A DNA stretch of 64,000 nucleotides, from positions 868,001-932,000 of the forward strand of contig NZ_JACHXJ010000002.1 in NCBI RefSeq assembly GCF_014192015.1, read 5' to 3'. Shown piece after piece: positions 18,680 through 26,701 of the stretch. Origin of the DNA: Paenibacillus rhizosphaerae (lineage in GTDB: Bacteria; Bacillota; Bacilli; Paenibacillales; Paenibacillaceae). How positions within the stretch are numbered: the stretch's first letter is position 1; each line of letters starts with the position of its first letter. Below the pieces are notes generated by a model that saw only the letters and a list, made by a program, of their open reading frames with translations, did not search any database and was not told the DNA's origin. A program made the position numbers and the translations under genes.

Positions 18680-19597
18680 TTAAAGACGGATGTAGGACTC
18701 CAGAAACATCTGAAGTTCCGCCGCTCCGTCCGGACGAATGCTGAATTTCTCGGTGTTGTAGGAACCCAAATGGATGCGGAGCAGACCGGCTACCCGGAGG
18801 ATCATCAAATGGTGCTTTAGCAGCTCCTGGGTCTGGTTCAGATCCCGCATCATATCGTCCAGGGAACGCGGCTTCTCCGCCGCATACCGCAGCAGGCGAA
18901 GCCGCTTCGGATCAGCCAGCGCATGCGTCATGCGCAGCAGGCAGGTCGGCGGCTCATCCTCCTGTTCTTCAGGAACGTCGACAGGATACTGGATCAGCAT
19001 CATTTTCCGGTAAAAGCAGTAGGCGTTGATCGGGCGATTATGCACGGTCGGGAATAACACGATGGTCTCCAGCCCGGGAACGTCCTCAACCACCAGCCCG
19101 CCGGAAGCATACTCCACCAGGCTTTGGGGCTCCATCTTGGTCAGCAGCATGCGCTTCTCCGCCGCATCCTCTTCGATCAGCGGGATAATGGCGGGTTCCT
19201 CATGCTTGAAATAATGCTCATACCATAACTCGAGCAGCGGTGTATATGAATCACGAATTCGTTCAGCTTCCTTTACGGTTAAAGAAGGCAGGTACGGGGA
19301 GGCGGCTTGGTACAGCACCTCTGCCGGCGTTTCATGCAGGCAATCCAAAAAGGCGCGGACGGTATCGCCGTTTGCGCGGTGAATCGCCCAGGCATACAGC
19401 ACGTCGTAATCGTCGAATGGCCAAGCTGCGGCCGGGCCTAAGGCGGAAGTCACTTCGGGTGGAAGCTTGCCGCTCACTTCACCGATCCATTCGGGCCCGA
19501 TGTCGAGGTTGCGAATCCATTTCTTCGAAATGTACACCATAAAGCTGCTGAGCAGCTCGTAAATCGGTGAAACGTCAACCTTTACTTCATAGTTCAT
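18680..19597 (-). CDS. ArsR-type winged-helix regulator with long N-terminal domain
   Basis: The 305-residue protein has its DNA-binding part at the C-terminus: about residues 225-300 contain ALADPKRLRLLRYA and a recognition-helix region TQELLKHHLMILRVAGLLRI, the ArsR/SmtB pattern. About 220 residues precede it, unlike classical 100-residue ArsR proteins, and resemble the DUF5937-type regulators. No metal-binding ELCVCDL motif is present, so the signal is unlikely to be a metal. It is divergent from an MFS transporter with a good promoter and heads an operon with the HAD hydrolase. Control of the MFS gene is inferred from the arrangement. Confidence 0.82.
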   Translation of the reverse strand: MNYEVKVDVSPIYELLSSFMVYISKKWIRNLDIGPEWIGEVSGKLPPEVTSALGPAAAWPFDDYDVLYAWAIHRANGDTVRAFLDCLHETPAEVLYQAASPYLPSLTVKEAERIRDSYTPLLELWYEHYFKHEEPAIIPLIEEDAAEKRMLLTKMEPQSLVEYASGGLVVEDVPGLETIVLFPTVHNRPINAYCFYRKMMLIQYPVDVPEEQEDEPPTCLLRMTHALADPKRLRLLRYAAEKPRSLDDMMRDLNQTQELLKHHLMILRVAGLLRIHLGSYNTEKFSIRPDGAAELQMFLESYIRL

Positions 19598-19644
19598 GAA
19601 ACCAATAACCTCCTATGAAATCTGTGCGCTCATTCCATTATGGC

Positions 19645-19673
19645 TTGTTGATAGCAGGGTTGTCCACTATAAT
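19645..19673 (+). promoter_or_regulatory. Sigma-A type promoter of the MFS transporter
   Basis: TTGTTG (19645-19650) and TATAAT (19668-19673) are 17 bp apart, 45 bp before the start codon, in the divergent region shared with the ArsR-type gene. Confidence 0.65.
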
Positions 19674-19718
19674 GTTCAGGGAGTTTGAACGGATTTGCAC
19701 TCAAGGAGGATATTTTCA

Positions 19719-20906
19719 TTGTCAACACAGAACTACAGGAATCGCGGATTATCTTTTCATTACCTCATTCTGATCACCGTGATCGTTGCGGCAGGGCTCA
19801 GCCAGGGGCTGCTGCTGCCGGTCCTGTCCATATTTCTGGAGCAGATGGGCGTATCGTCTTCCGTTAACGGATTAAACGCAGCCGCCCTGTATGTCGGGTC
19901 GTTCGCCATGACGCTCGTCGCTGAGCGGACGCTGGGCGCGCTTGGCTTTAAGAAGCTGGTGAGCGCCGGCCTTGTGCTCGTGCTCGTTTCCGTCATATTG
20001 TTTCCGCTTGTGCCGAACGTAAAGGTGTGGTTTATCCTAAGGCTGCTCGTCGGCATCGGCGACAGCGCCGTTCATTATGCTGCCCAATTATGGGTGCTGA
20101 TGGTCACGCCGGCCGAATATCGGGGCCGAAACCTCTCGTTGTACGGCATGTCGTATGGCCTGGGCTTCAGCTTCGGGCCGCTGGGCATCCAGCTGCTGAG
20201 GTTCGGAAATGCGGTCCCCTTCGTCGTGCTGGCGGTGCTGATGCTGATCGTCCTTGTGCTGGTCCGGGCGAAGCTGCCCGATTTTCGCCCGGAGCGGACG
20301 GAAGGGGAGGCGCAGCCTCCGCGGCGTTTCCGCAGAAGCTATGCACTCGCCTGGTACGCACTGCTTCCCGCATTGCTGTACGGGTATATGGAAGCCGGGA
20401 TCAACAGCAATTTTCCGGTCTACGGATTAAGAACCGGGATGGGCGAGTCCCAGATCGCATTCATGCTTCCGTTCATCGGCATCGGCGGATTGATTTTGCA
20501 GCTGCCGCTCGGCATGCTGAGCGACCGCGTGGGCCGCAAGAACGTGCTCATCGCCTGCGGCCTGATCGGCGGCGCCGCCTTTATGGCCGTGCCGCTGGCA
20601 GGAACGGCGACAGCCGGGCTCGTTCTGCTCCTGTGCCTGGCAGGGGGCATGGTCGGCTCGTTTTTCTCGCTCGGCCTGGCCTATGCGGCGGATATTCTCC
20701 CGAAGGCGCTGCTTCCCGCGGCGAATGTCATCGCATCCTTTCATTTTAATATAGGCAGCATCGCCGGCCCGAACATTGGGGGGACCTTGATGCAGTATGG
20801 GTGGAACGGTGGCGTATTCATCGTGATGGGCTTTGCTTTCGCCTTATTCGGCGCCGTCGGCACCGCCTTTCGGACTTCGGCTGGACGCAGCCAGGAGCCG
20901 CTATAG
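19719..20906 (+). CDS. Major facilitator superfamily transporter
   Basis: TTG at 19719 follows AAGGAGG at ideal spacing; an earlier in-frame TTG lies upstream of the site and is rejected. The 395-residue product has about twelve hydrophobic segments with a central polar loop (about 190-215). Motif A-like sequences include LGMLSDRVGRKNVLI in the second half. It is an export-type or drug/H+ antiporter-like MFS permease; the substrate is unknown. The divergent ArsR-type gene probably regulates it. Confidence 0.88.
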   Translation: MSTQNYRNRGLSFHYLILITVIVAAGLSQGLLLPVLSIFLEQMGVSSSVNGLNAAALYVGSFAMTLVAERTLGALGFKKLVSAGLVLVLVSVILFPLVPNVKVWFILRLLVGIGDSAVHYAAQLWVLMVTPAEYRGRNLSLYGMSYGLGFSFGPLGIQLLRFGNAVPFVVLAVLMLIVLVLVRAKLPDFRPERTEGEAQPPRRFRRSYALAWYALLPALLYGYMEAGINSNFPVYGLRTGMGESQIAFMLPFIGIGGLILQLPLGMLSDRVGRKNVLIACGLIGGAAFMAVPLAGTATAGLVLLLCLAGGMVGSFFSLGLAYAADILPKALLPAANVIASFHFNIGSIAGPNIGGTLMQYGWNGGVFIVMGFAFALFGAVGTAFRTSAGRSQEPL

Positions 20907-20925
20907 AATAGTTTTGCCCAAAAGG

Positions 20926-20954
20926 TTCAATAATGTGCGAAAACTCTATATAAT
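20926..20954 (+). promoter_or_regulatory. Promoter upstream of the ABC ATPase / two-component cluster
   Basis: TTCAAT (20926-20931) and TATAAT (20949-20954) are 17 bp apart; a second TATAAT at 20958-20963 could give an alternative start. Confidence 0.55.
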
Positions 20955-21023
20955 CGATATAATAGAAACGTATTGTTCTAAGCCAAGAAGAGATAGAGAT
21001 CACAGGACAAGAGGAGAAATGTC

Positions 21024-21749
21024 ATGATACGAATTCAGCATTTAACCAAGTCAGTCGGTGTGGACAGAATTCCGATACTCAAAGGGGTATCCCTTGATAT
21101 CCAGAAGGGCGAGCTCATCGCCGTCGTCGGTGCCAGTGGAAGCGGCAAGAGCATGCTGCTGCGGTGCCTGGCGCTGAAGGAAAAATGGGACGGAGGGACG
21201 TTTGTCATCGACGGCCAGGATGTGCTGAAGGAACCTCTCGGCGGAAAACGAAAAATTAGACGCGAATGGGCATACTTAGAGCAGAATCCGCAGCTCTATC
21301 CGAACCGGACGGGCCTGAAGAACGTGCTGATCGGCCAAGCCAGCCAGACGCCGCTTTGGCGCATGGTGACGGGGATGGTGCGTTCGGACGATTATATGGG
21401 CGCGATGGACGTCATCGAGCAAATGGGTCTTTTGGATAAAGCCCGTATGAAGGCCGGCACGCTGAGCGGCGGTGAAAAGCAGCGCATAGCCATTGCAAGG
21501 GCTTTGGTTCATGGGGCCAAGGTTATTCTCGCCGATGAGCCGGTGGTCGGACTGGATCCGAAATCGGCGGAAAGCGTGATCGAAACGCTGAAAAATCTGT
21601 GCGAGGAGGAGCGCGTCACCGTCATTTCCGTGCTTCCGATCGAGCTTGCCGAGAAATTTGCCACCCGTATCGTCGGGTTGTCCGGTGGCGAAGTCGCATT
21701 CGACATCCGCGGCCGCCGTCTGACGATGAGGGAAAAGAATATGATTTAG
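21024..21749 (+). CDS. Orphan ABC transporter ATP-binding protein (PhnC-like)
   Basis: This 241-residue ATPase has Walker A GASGSGKS near residue 36, the signature [15 protein letters not shown] near 149 and Walker B VILADEPVVGLDP near 172. The long segment between Walker A and the signature (NPQLYPNRTGLKNVLIGQ and LWRMVTGM) resembles phosphonate-type ATPases (PhnC). No permease or binding protein is adjacent; instead an FG-GAP-like lipoprotein and a two-component system follow on the same strand. It may act with a distant permease or in a regulatory role. RBS: AGAGGAGAAA before ATG. Confidence 0.85.
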   Translation: MIRIQHLTKSVGVDRIPILKGVSLDIQKGELIAVVGASGSGKSMLLRCLALKEKWDGGTFVIDGQDVLKEPLGGKRKIRREWAYLEQNPQLYPNRTGLKNVLIGQASQTPLWRMVTGMVRSDDYMGAMDVIEQMGLLDKARMKAGTLSGGEKQRIAIARALVHGAKVILADEPVVGLDPKSAESVIETLKNLCEEERVTVISVLPIELAEKFATRIVGLSGGEVAFDIRGRRLTMREKNMI

Positions 21750-21793
21750 ACTTTGCGCCTGCTTGTGGGCTTGGTATAGAAAAGAGTGATGCA

Positions 21794-23125
21794 ATGCAAT
21801 TTTTGAAAACAAACTGGATACGTGCTGCGGCTGCGGTCCTGCTGATGTTTGTGCTGGGCGGCTGTACGTTCATCAGCGACCCGGTCAGCTTGATGAAGAC
21901 GCCGATGCTGTCCGCGGATAAAGAGACACTGAGCTCGATCATTCACGCTCAGCTTCCCGATGGAGCCGATCTCATCCGCTCAAGGGAAGAAACCGATACG
22001 AACCTGATCCATTTCATCGATCTGGACGGTGATAAGGTCAACGAAGCGGTCGTATTTTACGAAACGCCGGATCAGCAGGTGGTCATCCACTGCATGATTT
22101 TCAAGCTGGTGAAGGGGACCTGGACGAAGCAGACTTCCTTTGACGGAGAAGGAAGGGTGCTGGAATCCCTTCAGTTCAAAGACCTGAACAATGACGGCAA
22201 ACCGGATATTATCGCCGGGTATTCCAGAAGGGACGAAAACCCTGTGAACCGTTTGTACGTCTATACGTACACGGAGGGCAGCATCAAGAAAGACCTGATG
22301 CAGGATTACACCAATTTCGTCATTATGGACCTGAATGGTGACAAAAAGAACGACCTGACGATTATTAGCCTGAAGCAGAATGATCAAGCGTTTGTGGCCA
22401 CATACCAGTATGAAGAGGGCAGTTATGTCGAAATTGACAAGCTGGATATGGATCCGTACGTTTCGAATTATTACAATATTGTCGCAGGTAACGTCTATAA
22501 GGATCCAGAAGGTAAAGCCAAGGAAGGCATTGTGATCGACACCTCGATCGGCGGGGGAGACGCCTCCTATTCCAGCATCATCGTGATGGAGGACGGGAAG
22601 CTGAAGTCCGTGTTCGGGGGTAATCAGGACACCACCTTCAAGGATCTGCCGGTCAAGAGCGGCGACGTGAACAACGACGGGATCATCGAAATCGGCAGCG
22701 TGGAACCGCCGATCGGCTGGAACTATTTCAAGCCGGATGAAATTCCGAACTTCTTCGTGTATTCGCAGTGGGACGGCAAACAAGGACTAAAATTCGTCGC
22801 CGAGCAATATCGTGATTTACAGAACGGCTTCGAGCTGGGCTTCTTCCCGCCGGAGTGGCATAACAAGGTGACGGTGGACACCAAGTCCATCAAGAACCAG
22901 TATTTGCGCTTCCTGATGGTCGATACCGGCAAAACGGTGGCCGAGATCAAATTTTTCACCCTGGCCGAGTGGGATAAACAGCATGATGAATGGAAGTACC
23001 TGTACCGGACCAACGACAAGGTGATCGGCTACAAGAAATACGGGGACTTTGATATCGATAACAGCCGGAAGCAGCTGAAGAACGAGGTACCCCCGATTGA
23101 AAGGAAGGAAAAGATCAGTGAGTAA
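21794..23125 (+). CDS. Lipoprotein with FG-GAP/VCBS-like repeats
   Basis: The frame is open from 21599, but that region overlaps the ABC gene; ATG at 21794 begins a clear lipoprotein signal with lipobox VLGG-C at residue 20-24, giving 443 residues. The ribosome site is weak. The mature part carries repeated aspartate-rich loops of the FG-GAP/integrin-propeller type (DLDGDKVNEAV, DLNNDGKPDII, DLNGDKKNDLT, DVNNDGIIEIG), suggesting a calcium-binding beta-propeller at the outer face of the membrane. The response regulator start overlaps its 3' end by 8 bp, so it is tied to the two-component system and may be its external sensor or target. Function unassigned. Confidence 0.8.
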   Translation: MQFLKTNWIRAAAAVLLMFVLGGCTFISDPVSLMKTPMLSADKETLSSIIHAQLPDGADLIRSREETDTNLIHFIDLDGDKVNEAVVFYETPDQQVVIHCMIFKLVKGTWTKQTSFDGEGRVLESLQFKDLNNDGKPDIIAGYSRRDENPVNRLYVYTYTEGSIKKDLMQDYTNFVIMDLNGDKKNDLTIISLKQNDQAFVATYQYEEGSYVEIDKLDMDPYVSNYYNIVAGNVYKDPEGKAKEGIVIDTSIGGGDASYSSIIVMEDGKLKSVFGGNQDTTFKDLPVKSGDVNNDGIIEIGSVEPPIGWNYFKPDEIPNFFVYSQWDGKQGLKFVAEQYRDLQNGFELGFFPPEWHNKVTVDTKSIKNQYLRFLMVDTGKTVAEIKFFTLAEWDKQHDEWKYLYRTNDKVIGYKKYGDFDIDNSRKQLKNEVPPIERKEKISE

Positions 23126-23816
23126 AGTTTTAATTTTGGAAGACGAGGATTCCATCCGCAGTTTTATTGTGATCAACCTGAAACGCAACGGCTTTGATGT
23201 GCTGGAGGCGGCAAACGGGAACGAGGCGCTTGATAAACTGACGTCCAATCCCGATATCGATATCGCGCTGCTGGACGTCATGGTTCCGGGGATCGACGGT
23301 TTTGAGGTATGCCGCCGCATCCGGGAAACGAATGAACGGATCGGCATTATCTTTTTGACCGCGAAAGTGCAGGAGCAGGACAAGGTGTACGCACTGTCCG
23401 TCGGCGCCGACGACCATGTGAGCAAGCCGTTCAGTCCGACCGAATTAATTGCGCGGATTCAATCGCTGCTGCGCCGGGTGAATGTTCACCGCGAAACGAC
23501 GGCGAAGGTCAGCTTCCACTCCGGCCCGTTCAGCCTGGACCTGATTTCCAAGCAGTTCAAGAAGAACGGGCATGCGATCGAATTGACGCCAACGGAATTT
23601 TCGCTGATCCAATTTTTCCTCGAAAAAGAAAACACGCCTCTCAGCAGGGACGTACTGCTCGATCATGTATGGGGCAAAGAATATATGGGCGATCCTAAGA
23701 TCGTGGACGTGAACATCCGCCGTCTCCGCCAAAAAATCGAGGAGAATCCGTCGGACCCCGAATATTTGCAGACCGTTTGGGGCCACGGTTATAAATGGAA
23801 GGGTCAGGGACAATGA
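23118..23816 (+). CDS. OmpR/PhoB-family response regulator
   Basis: GTG at 23118 follows AAGGAAGGAAAAG and overlaps the lipoprotein gene by 8 bp, giving 232 residues. The receiver domain (1-120) has the acidic pocket EDED at 8-11, phospho-acceptor Asp53 in ALLDVMVPG, Thr in FLTAK and Lys in VSKPF. A winged-helix DNA-binding domain fills the C-terminal half (LTPTEFSLI, then VDVNIRRLRQKIEENP and VWGHGYKW). Its kinase overlaps by 4 bp. Targets are unknown, though the preceding ABC/lipoprotein genes are likely members of its regulon or signalling unit. Confidence 0.95.
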   Translation: MSKVLILEDEDSIRSFIVINLKRNGFDVLEAANGNEALDKLTSNPDIDIALLDVMVPGIDGFEVCRRIRETNERIGIIFLTAKVQEQDKVYALSVGADDHVSKPFSPTELIARIQSLLRRVNVHRETTAKVSFHSGPFSLDLISKQFKKNGHAIELTPTEFSLIQFFLEKENTPLSRDVLLDHVWGKEYMGDPKIVDVNIRRLRQKIEENPSDPEYLQTVWGHGYKWKGQGQ

Positions 23817-25261
23817 TCAAGAAAGGCATACGCAGGCAGATCGTCCTGCACTACTTTATCGTAGTGTTCTCGGCGCTTCTGCTGGCGGAAGTCATTTTTT
23901 TATTAGCGATACGAACGTACTACTATGACAGCATTTATAGTCATATTAAAAACCATATCGATAATGTAGAGGATTATTATTACCAGCGGATCAACCCGGG
24001 ACTCGACGGGAACCGCGACCTAGCTTCCATGCTGACCTACTATGATCTGAACTCGGCCAACGTGCAAATTCTGGATACCCAGGGGAACGTGCTGATCAAC
24101 TCTTCGGAATTCCAGCCCGACATGTCCGTCAAAACGGCTGATATTTCCCAGGCGCTGTCCGGCAACGTCGGACGTTGGGTCGGGCGTCAGGCCAGCACCG
24201 GCGAGAATGTCATGGCCGTGTCGAAGATGGAGCAGAACAGCGGGCAGGATGGCTACATCGTCCGTTACGTCACCTCACTGGAAACGGTCAACGACAAATT
24301 GTTCAATCTAACCATGCTGGCTACGGGCGTAGGAGCGGCTGTACTTGCCATCGTGCTCGTATTCAGCATGGGTCTGGCCAACTCGATCGTACAGCCGCTG
24401 AACACGATTACGGCCGTGTCCGCCGAGATGGCCCGCGGCAAGTTCAACCAGCGGATCAAGGGCGACTACAAGTACGAGCTTGGCGAGCTGGCATCCACGC
24501 TGAACTACATGGCCCAGGAGATCGTCCGGAGCAATCAGGTGAAGGACGATTTCATTTCCTCGATTTCGCACGAGCTGCGGACGCCGCTGACGAGTATTAA
24601 AGGGTGGAGCGAAACGATTAATTCGGGGGGCTACGATCCCGAGGAGACCCGAATTGGCATGGAGATCATTACGAAGGAGACCGAGCGCCTGATCGGCCTG
24701 GTCGAAGAAATCCTCGACTTCTCCAAGCTGCAGCAGAATGAGATGAAGATTGCGATCGGCCGGGTCGACATCAAAGAGCTGCTTCAGGAAATCATGCTGA
24801 ACCTGTGGACGAAGGCGGAGAGCAGGCAAATCGAGCTCCGGCTGAAGTCCGAGGATCGACCGCTCGTGGCCGGGGACGCGAACCGCTTGAAGCAGGTATT
24901 CCTGAACCTGGTGGACAATGCGATCAAATTTTCGCATGAGCATTCGGCAATCGATCTCGTTGTGTACTTCGAAGGCGACAATGTCGTTACCGAAGTGAGG
25001 GATACGGGAATCGGGATCAGCGAGGATCACTTGGTAAAAGTGCGCGACCGGTTCTTTCAGGTGGATCCGCTCAACGGCGGCACCGGGCTTGGGCTTGCCA
25101 TCTCCCAGCAGCTGGTTGAGCTTCATAAAGGCATTTTGCTCATTCAGAGCACTTTGGGGGAGGGAACGACGATCGTCGTGTCCCTGCCCCGGCTGCCGGA
25201 GAATACCGCTCAAGCGGACGGCGTTGCCGAGCTGCCTCCCGCAGACGAGAAACTTTCATGA
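23813..25261 (+). CDS. Membrane sensor histidine kinase
   Basis: ATG at 23813 overlaps the response regulator stop (ATGA), giving 482 residues. Two membrane segments (about 14-35 and 170-192) flank a 130-residue external sensor domain; a HAMP linker follows (NSIVQPLNTITAVSAEMARG). The H-box is SSISHELRTPLTSIKGW near residue 250, with N-box LVDNAIKFS, G1 RDTGIGIS and G2 GGTGLGLAISQQ. It would phosphorylate the adjacent regulator. The external domain has no recognisable ligand motif; the FG-GAP-like lipoprotein encoded upstream may interact with it. Confidence 0.95.
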   Translation: MIKKGIRRQIVLHYFIVVFSALLLAEVIFLLAIRTYYYDSIYSHIKNHIDNVEDYYYQRINPGLDGNRDLASMLTYYDLNSANVQILDTQGNVLINSSEFQPDMSVKTADISQALSGNVGRWVGRQASTGENVMAVSKMEQNSGQDGYIVRYVTSLETVNDKLFNLTMLATGVGAAVLAIVLVFSMGLANSIVQPLNTITAVSAEMARGKFNQRIKGDYKYELGELASTLNYMAQEIVRSNQVKDDFISSISHELRTPLTSIKGWSETINSGGYDPEETRIGMEIITKETERLIGLVEEILDFSKLQQNEMKIAIGRVDIKELLQEIMLNLWTKAESRQIELRLKSEDRPLVAGDANRLKQVFLNLVDNAIKFSHEHSAIDLVVYFEGDNVVTEVRDTGIGISEDHLVKVRDRFFQVDPLNGGTGLGLAISQQLVELHKGILLIQSTLGEGTTIVVSLPRLPENTAQADGVAELPPADEKLS

Positions 25262-25274
25262 AGTCCATACACAT

Positions 25275-25313
25275 CAAAGAGCGAACCCCCGGAAAAAAGG
25301 GGTTCGCTCTTTG
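25275..25313. terminator. Terminator between the kinase gene and glgC (convergent genes)
   Basis: A perfect 15-bp stem, CAAAGAGCGAACCCC and its complement, around a 9-nt A-rich loop. It lies between the kinase stop and the glgC stop and can serve both strands, although T-runs are short. Confidence 0.88.
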
Positions 25314-25332
25314 TATATTCGCACATATAGTA

Positions 25333-26553
25333 TTAAGAGGATAAGCCTTCGGCACGCAGGCGTCCGGTTTTTTCGTATACATCCTGCAGGAGTCGGGAAG
25401 GCTGGGTACGAATGCTTGGTTTCGGCATAACGGTTTCGTAAGGGCCGACTACCGTTACCTGTCCCGGCGTTCCTTTAATGACGGCTCCGTCTTTAATGAT
25501 CGCTCCTTCGCCAATAATGGCGTGCTCGATCAGCACATTGCGTCCGATCCGGACGTTTGGCATCACGACGCTGTCCTTGATTTCGGACATTTTGCCGACT
25601 TCGACGCCGCAGAACATGACGGATTGTTGCGCCGTGCCGTCCATCGTGCACGTTTCTGAGATCAGACAGTTGGTCGCCATCACGCTGCGGTTCCGGGTCG
25701 ATCCGAGCTTCGTACGCCATGGACGGGTATACATTGGCCACTCGCTGTTGTGCAGCTTCCAGTCCAGCTCTTCGGACAAGAGATCCATGTGTGCTTCCCA
25801 GAGGCTGGCGACGGTGCCGACATCTCGCCAATATCCATCGAAGCGATACGCGAACAGTTCATCCTGATCCGCCAGCATCTTCGGAATGATATCCTTACCG
25901 AAATCATGGCTGGATGCGTCATTCGCAGCGTCCTCCATCAAATGTCTGCGGAGGTACTCCCATTCAAACAAATAGATGCCCATGGAAGCCAGGTTGCTTT
26001 CGGGTTCGGCCGGTTTCTCGGCAAAGTCCGAGATGCGCAGCGATTCGTCCACGCTCATGACCCCGAAACGGCTGGCTTCTTCCCAAGGCACCTCCATGAC
26101 AGAGATGGTGGCTTTGGCGCCGTTCTTTTGGTGAAATTGAAGCATTTGTTTATAATCCATGTGGTAAATATGGTCACCGGACAAAACCAGTACATGCTCC
26201 GGCTGGTGACGGTCAATATATTCGATATTTTTATAAATGGCATCAGCAGTTCCCAAATATTCAGAAGATCCTGTGTTGTAAGAAGGCAGCAGGGTAATTC
26301 CGTCCTCTCCATTTTTTTGGAGGCCCCATGGTTCGCCTTCCCCGATATGCAGATGAAGCGATTCAGCCTCGTACTGCGTCAGCACACCGATGGTGTCAAT
26401 GCCTGAGTTTACGCAGTTACTGAGAGGAAAATCGATAATACGGTAACGGCCGCCGAACGGAACAGCGGGCTTTGCCAGTTTCGATGTCAGAGGTGATAAT
26501 CTGCGCCCTTCACCTCCGGCAAGCAACATGGCGATGCATTCTTTTCTCTTCAT
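25333..26553 (-). CDS. glgC: Glucose-1-phosphate adenylyltransferase
   Basis: ADP-glucose pyrophosphorylase makes ADP-glucose for glycogen synthesis. ATG at 26553 follows GGGAGGAAACG on the minus strand (406 residues); an in-frame ATG 15 bp upstream lies in that site. Diagnostic segments are [15 protein letters not shown] near residue 10, [15 protein letters not shown] and a left-handed beta-helix domain with hexapeptide-like repeats at the C-terminus ([17 protein letters not shown]). No glgD is present. It is divergent from glgBA rather than co-directional as in the Bacillus glgBCDAP operon. Confidence 0.95.
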   Translation of the reverse strand: MKRKECIAMLLAGGEGRRLSPLTSKLAKPAVPFGGRYRIIDFPLSNCVNSGIDTIGVLTQYEAESLHLHIGEGEPWGLQKNGEDGITLLPSYNTGSSEYLGTADAIYKNIEYIDRHQPEHVLVLSGDHIYHMDYKQMLQFHQKNGAKATISVMEVPWEEASRFGVMSVDESLRISDFAEKPAEPESNLASMGIYLFEWEYLRRHLMEDAANDASSHDFGKDIIPKMLADQDELFAYRFDGYWRDVGTVASLWEAHMDLLSEELDWKLHNSEWPMYTRPWRTKLGSTRNRSVMATNCLISETCTMDGTAQQSVMFCGVEVGKMSEIKDSVVMPNVRIGRNVLIEHAIIGEGAIIKDGAVIKGTPGQVTVVGPYETVMPKPSIRTQPSRLLQDVYEKTGRLRAEGLSS

Positions 26554-26701
26554 GTCGTTTCCTCCCATTCAAAATTGTCAATGTAGTACATAAATAAACG
26601 ACTATCGCCCATCTGAAACGAGTATATTGAAATATCTCTGAAAAATTACAATTTTATTTTTCAGCGGTCATTTTTATTTTCATTTTGGCTACAATGGGGT
26701 A

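Noticed and set aside
21599..21793. N-terminal extension of the FG-GAP lipoprotein gene
   Set aside because: It would overlap the ABC ATPase gene and hide the lipoprotein signal that begins at 21794.
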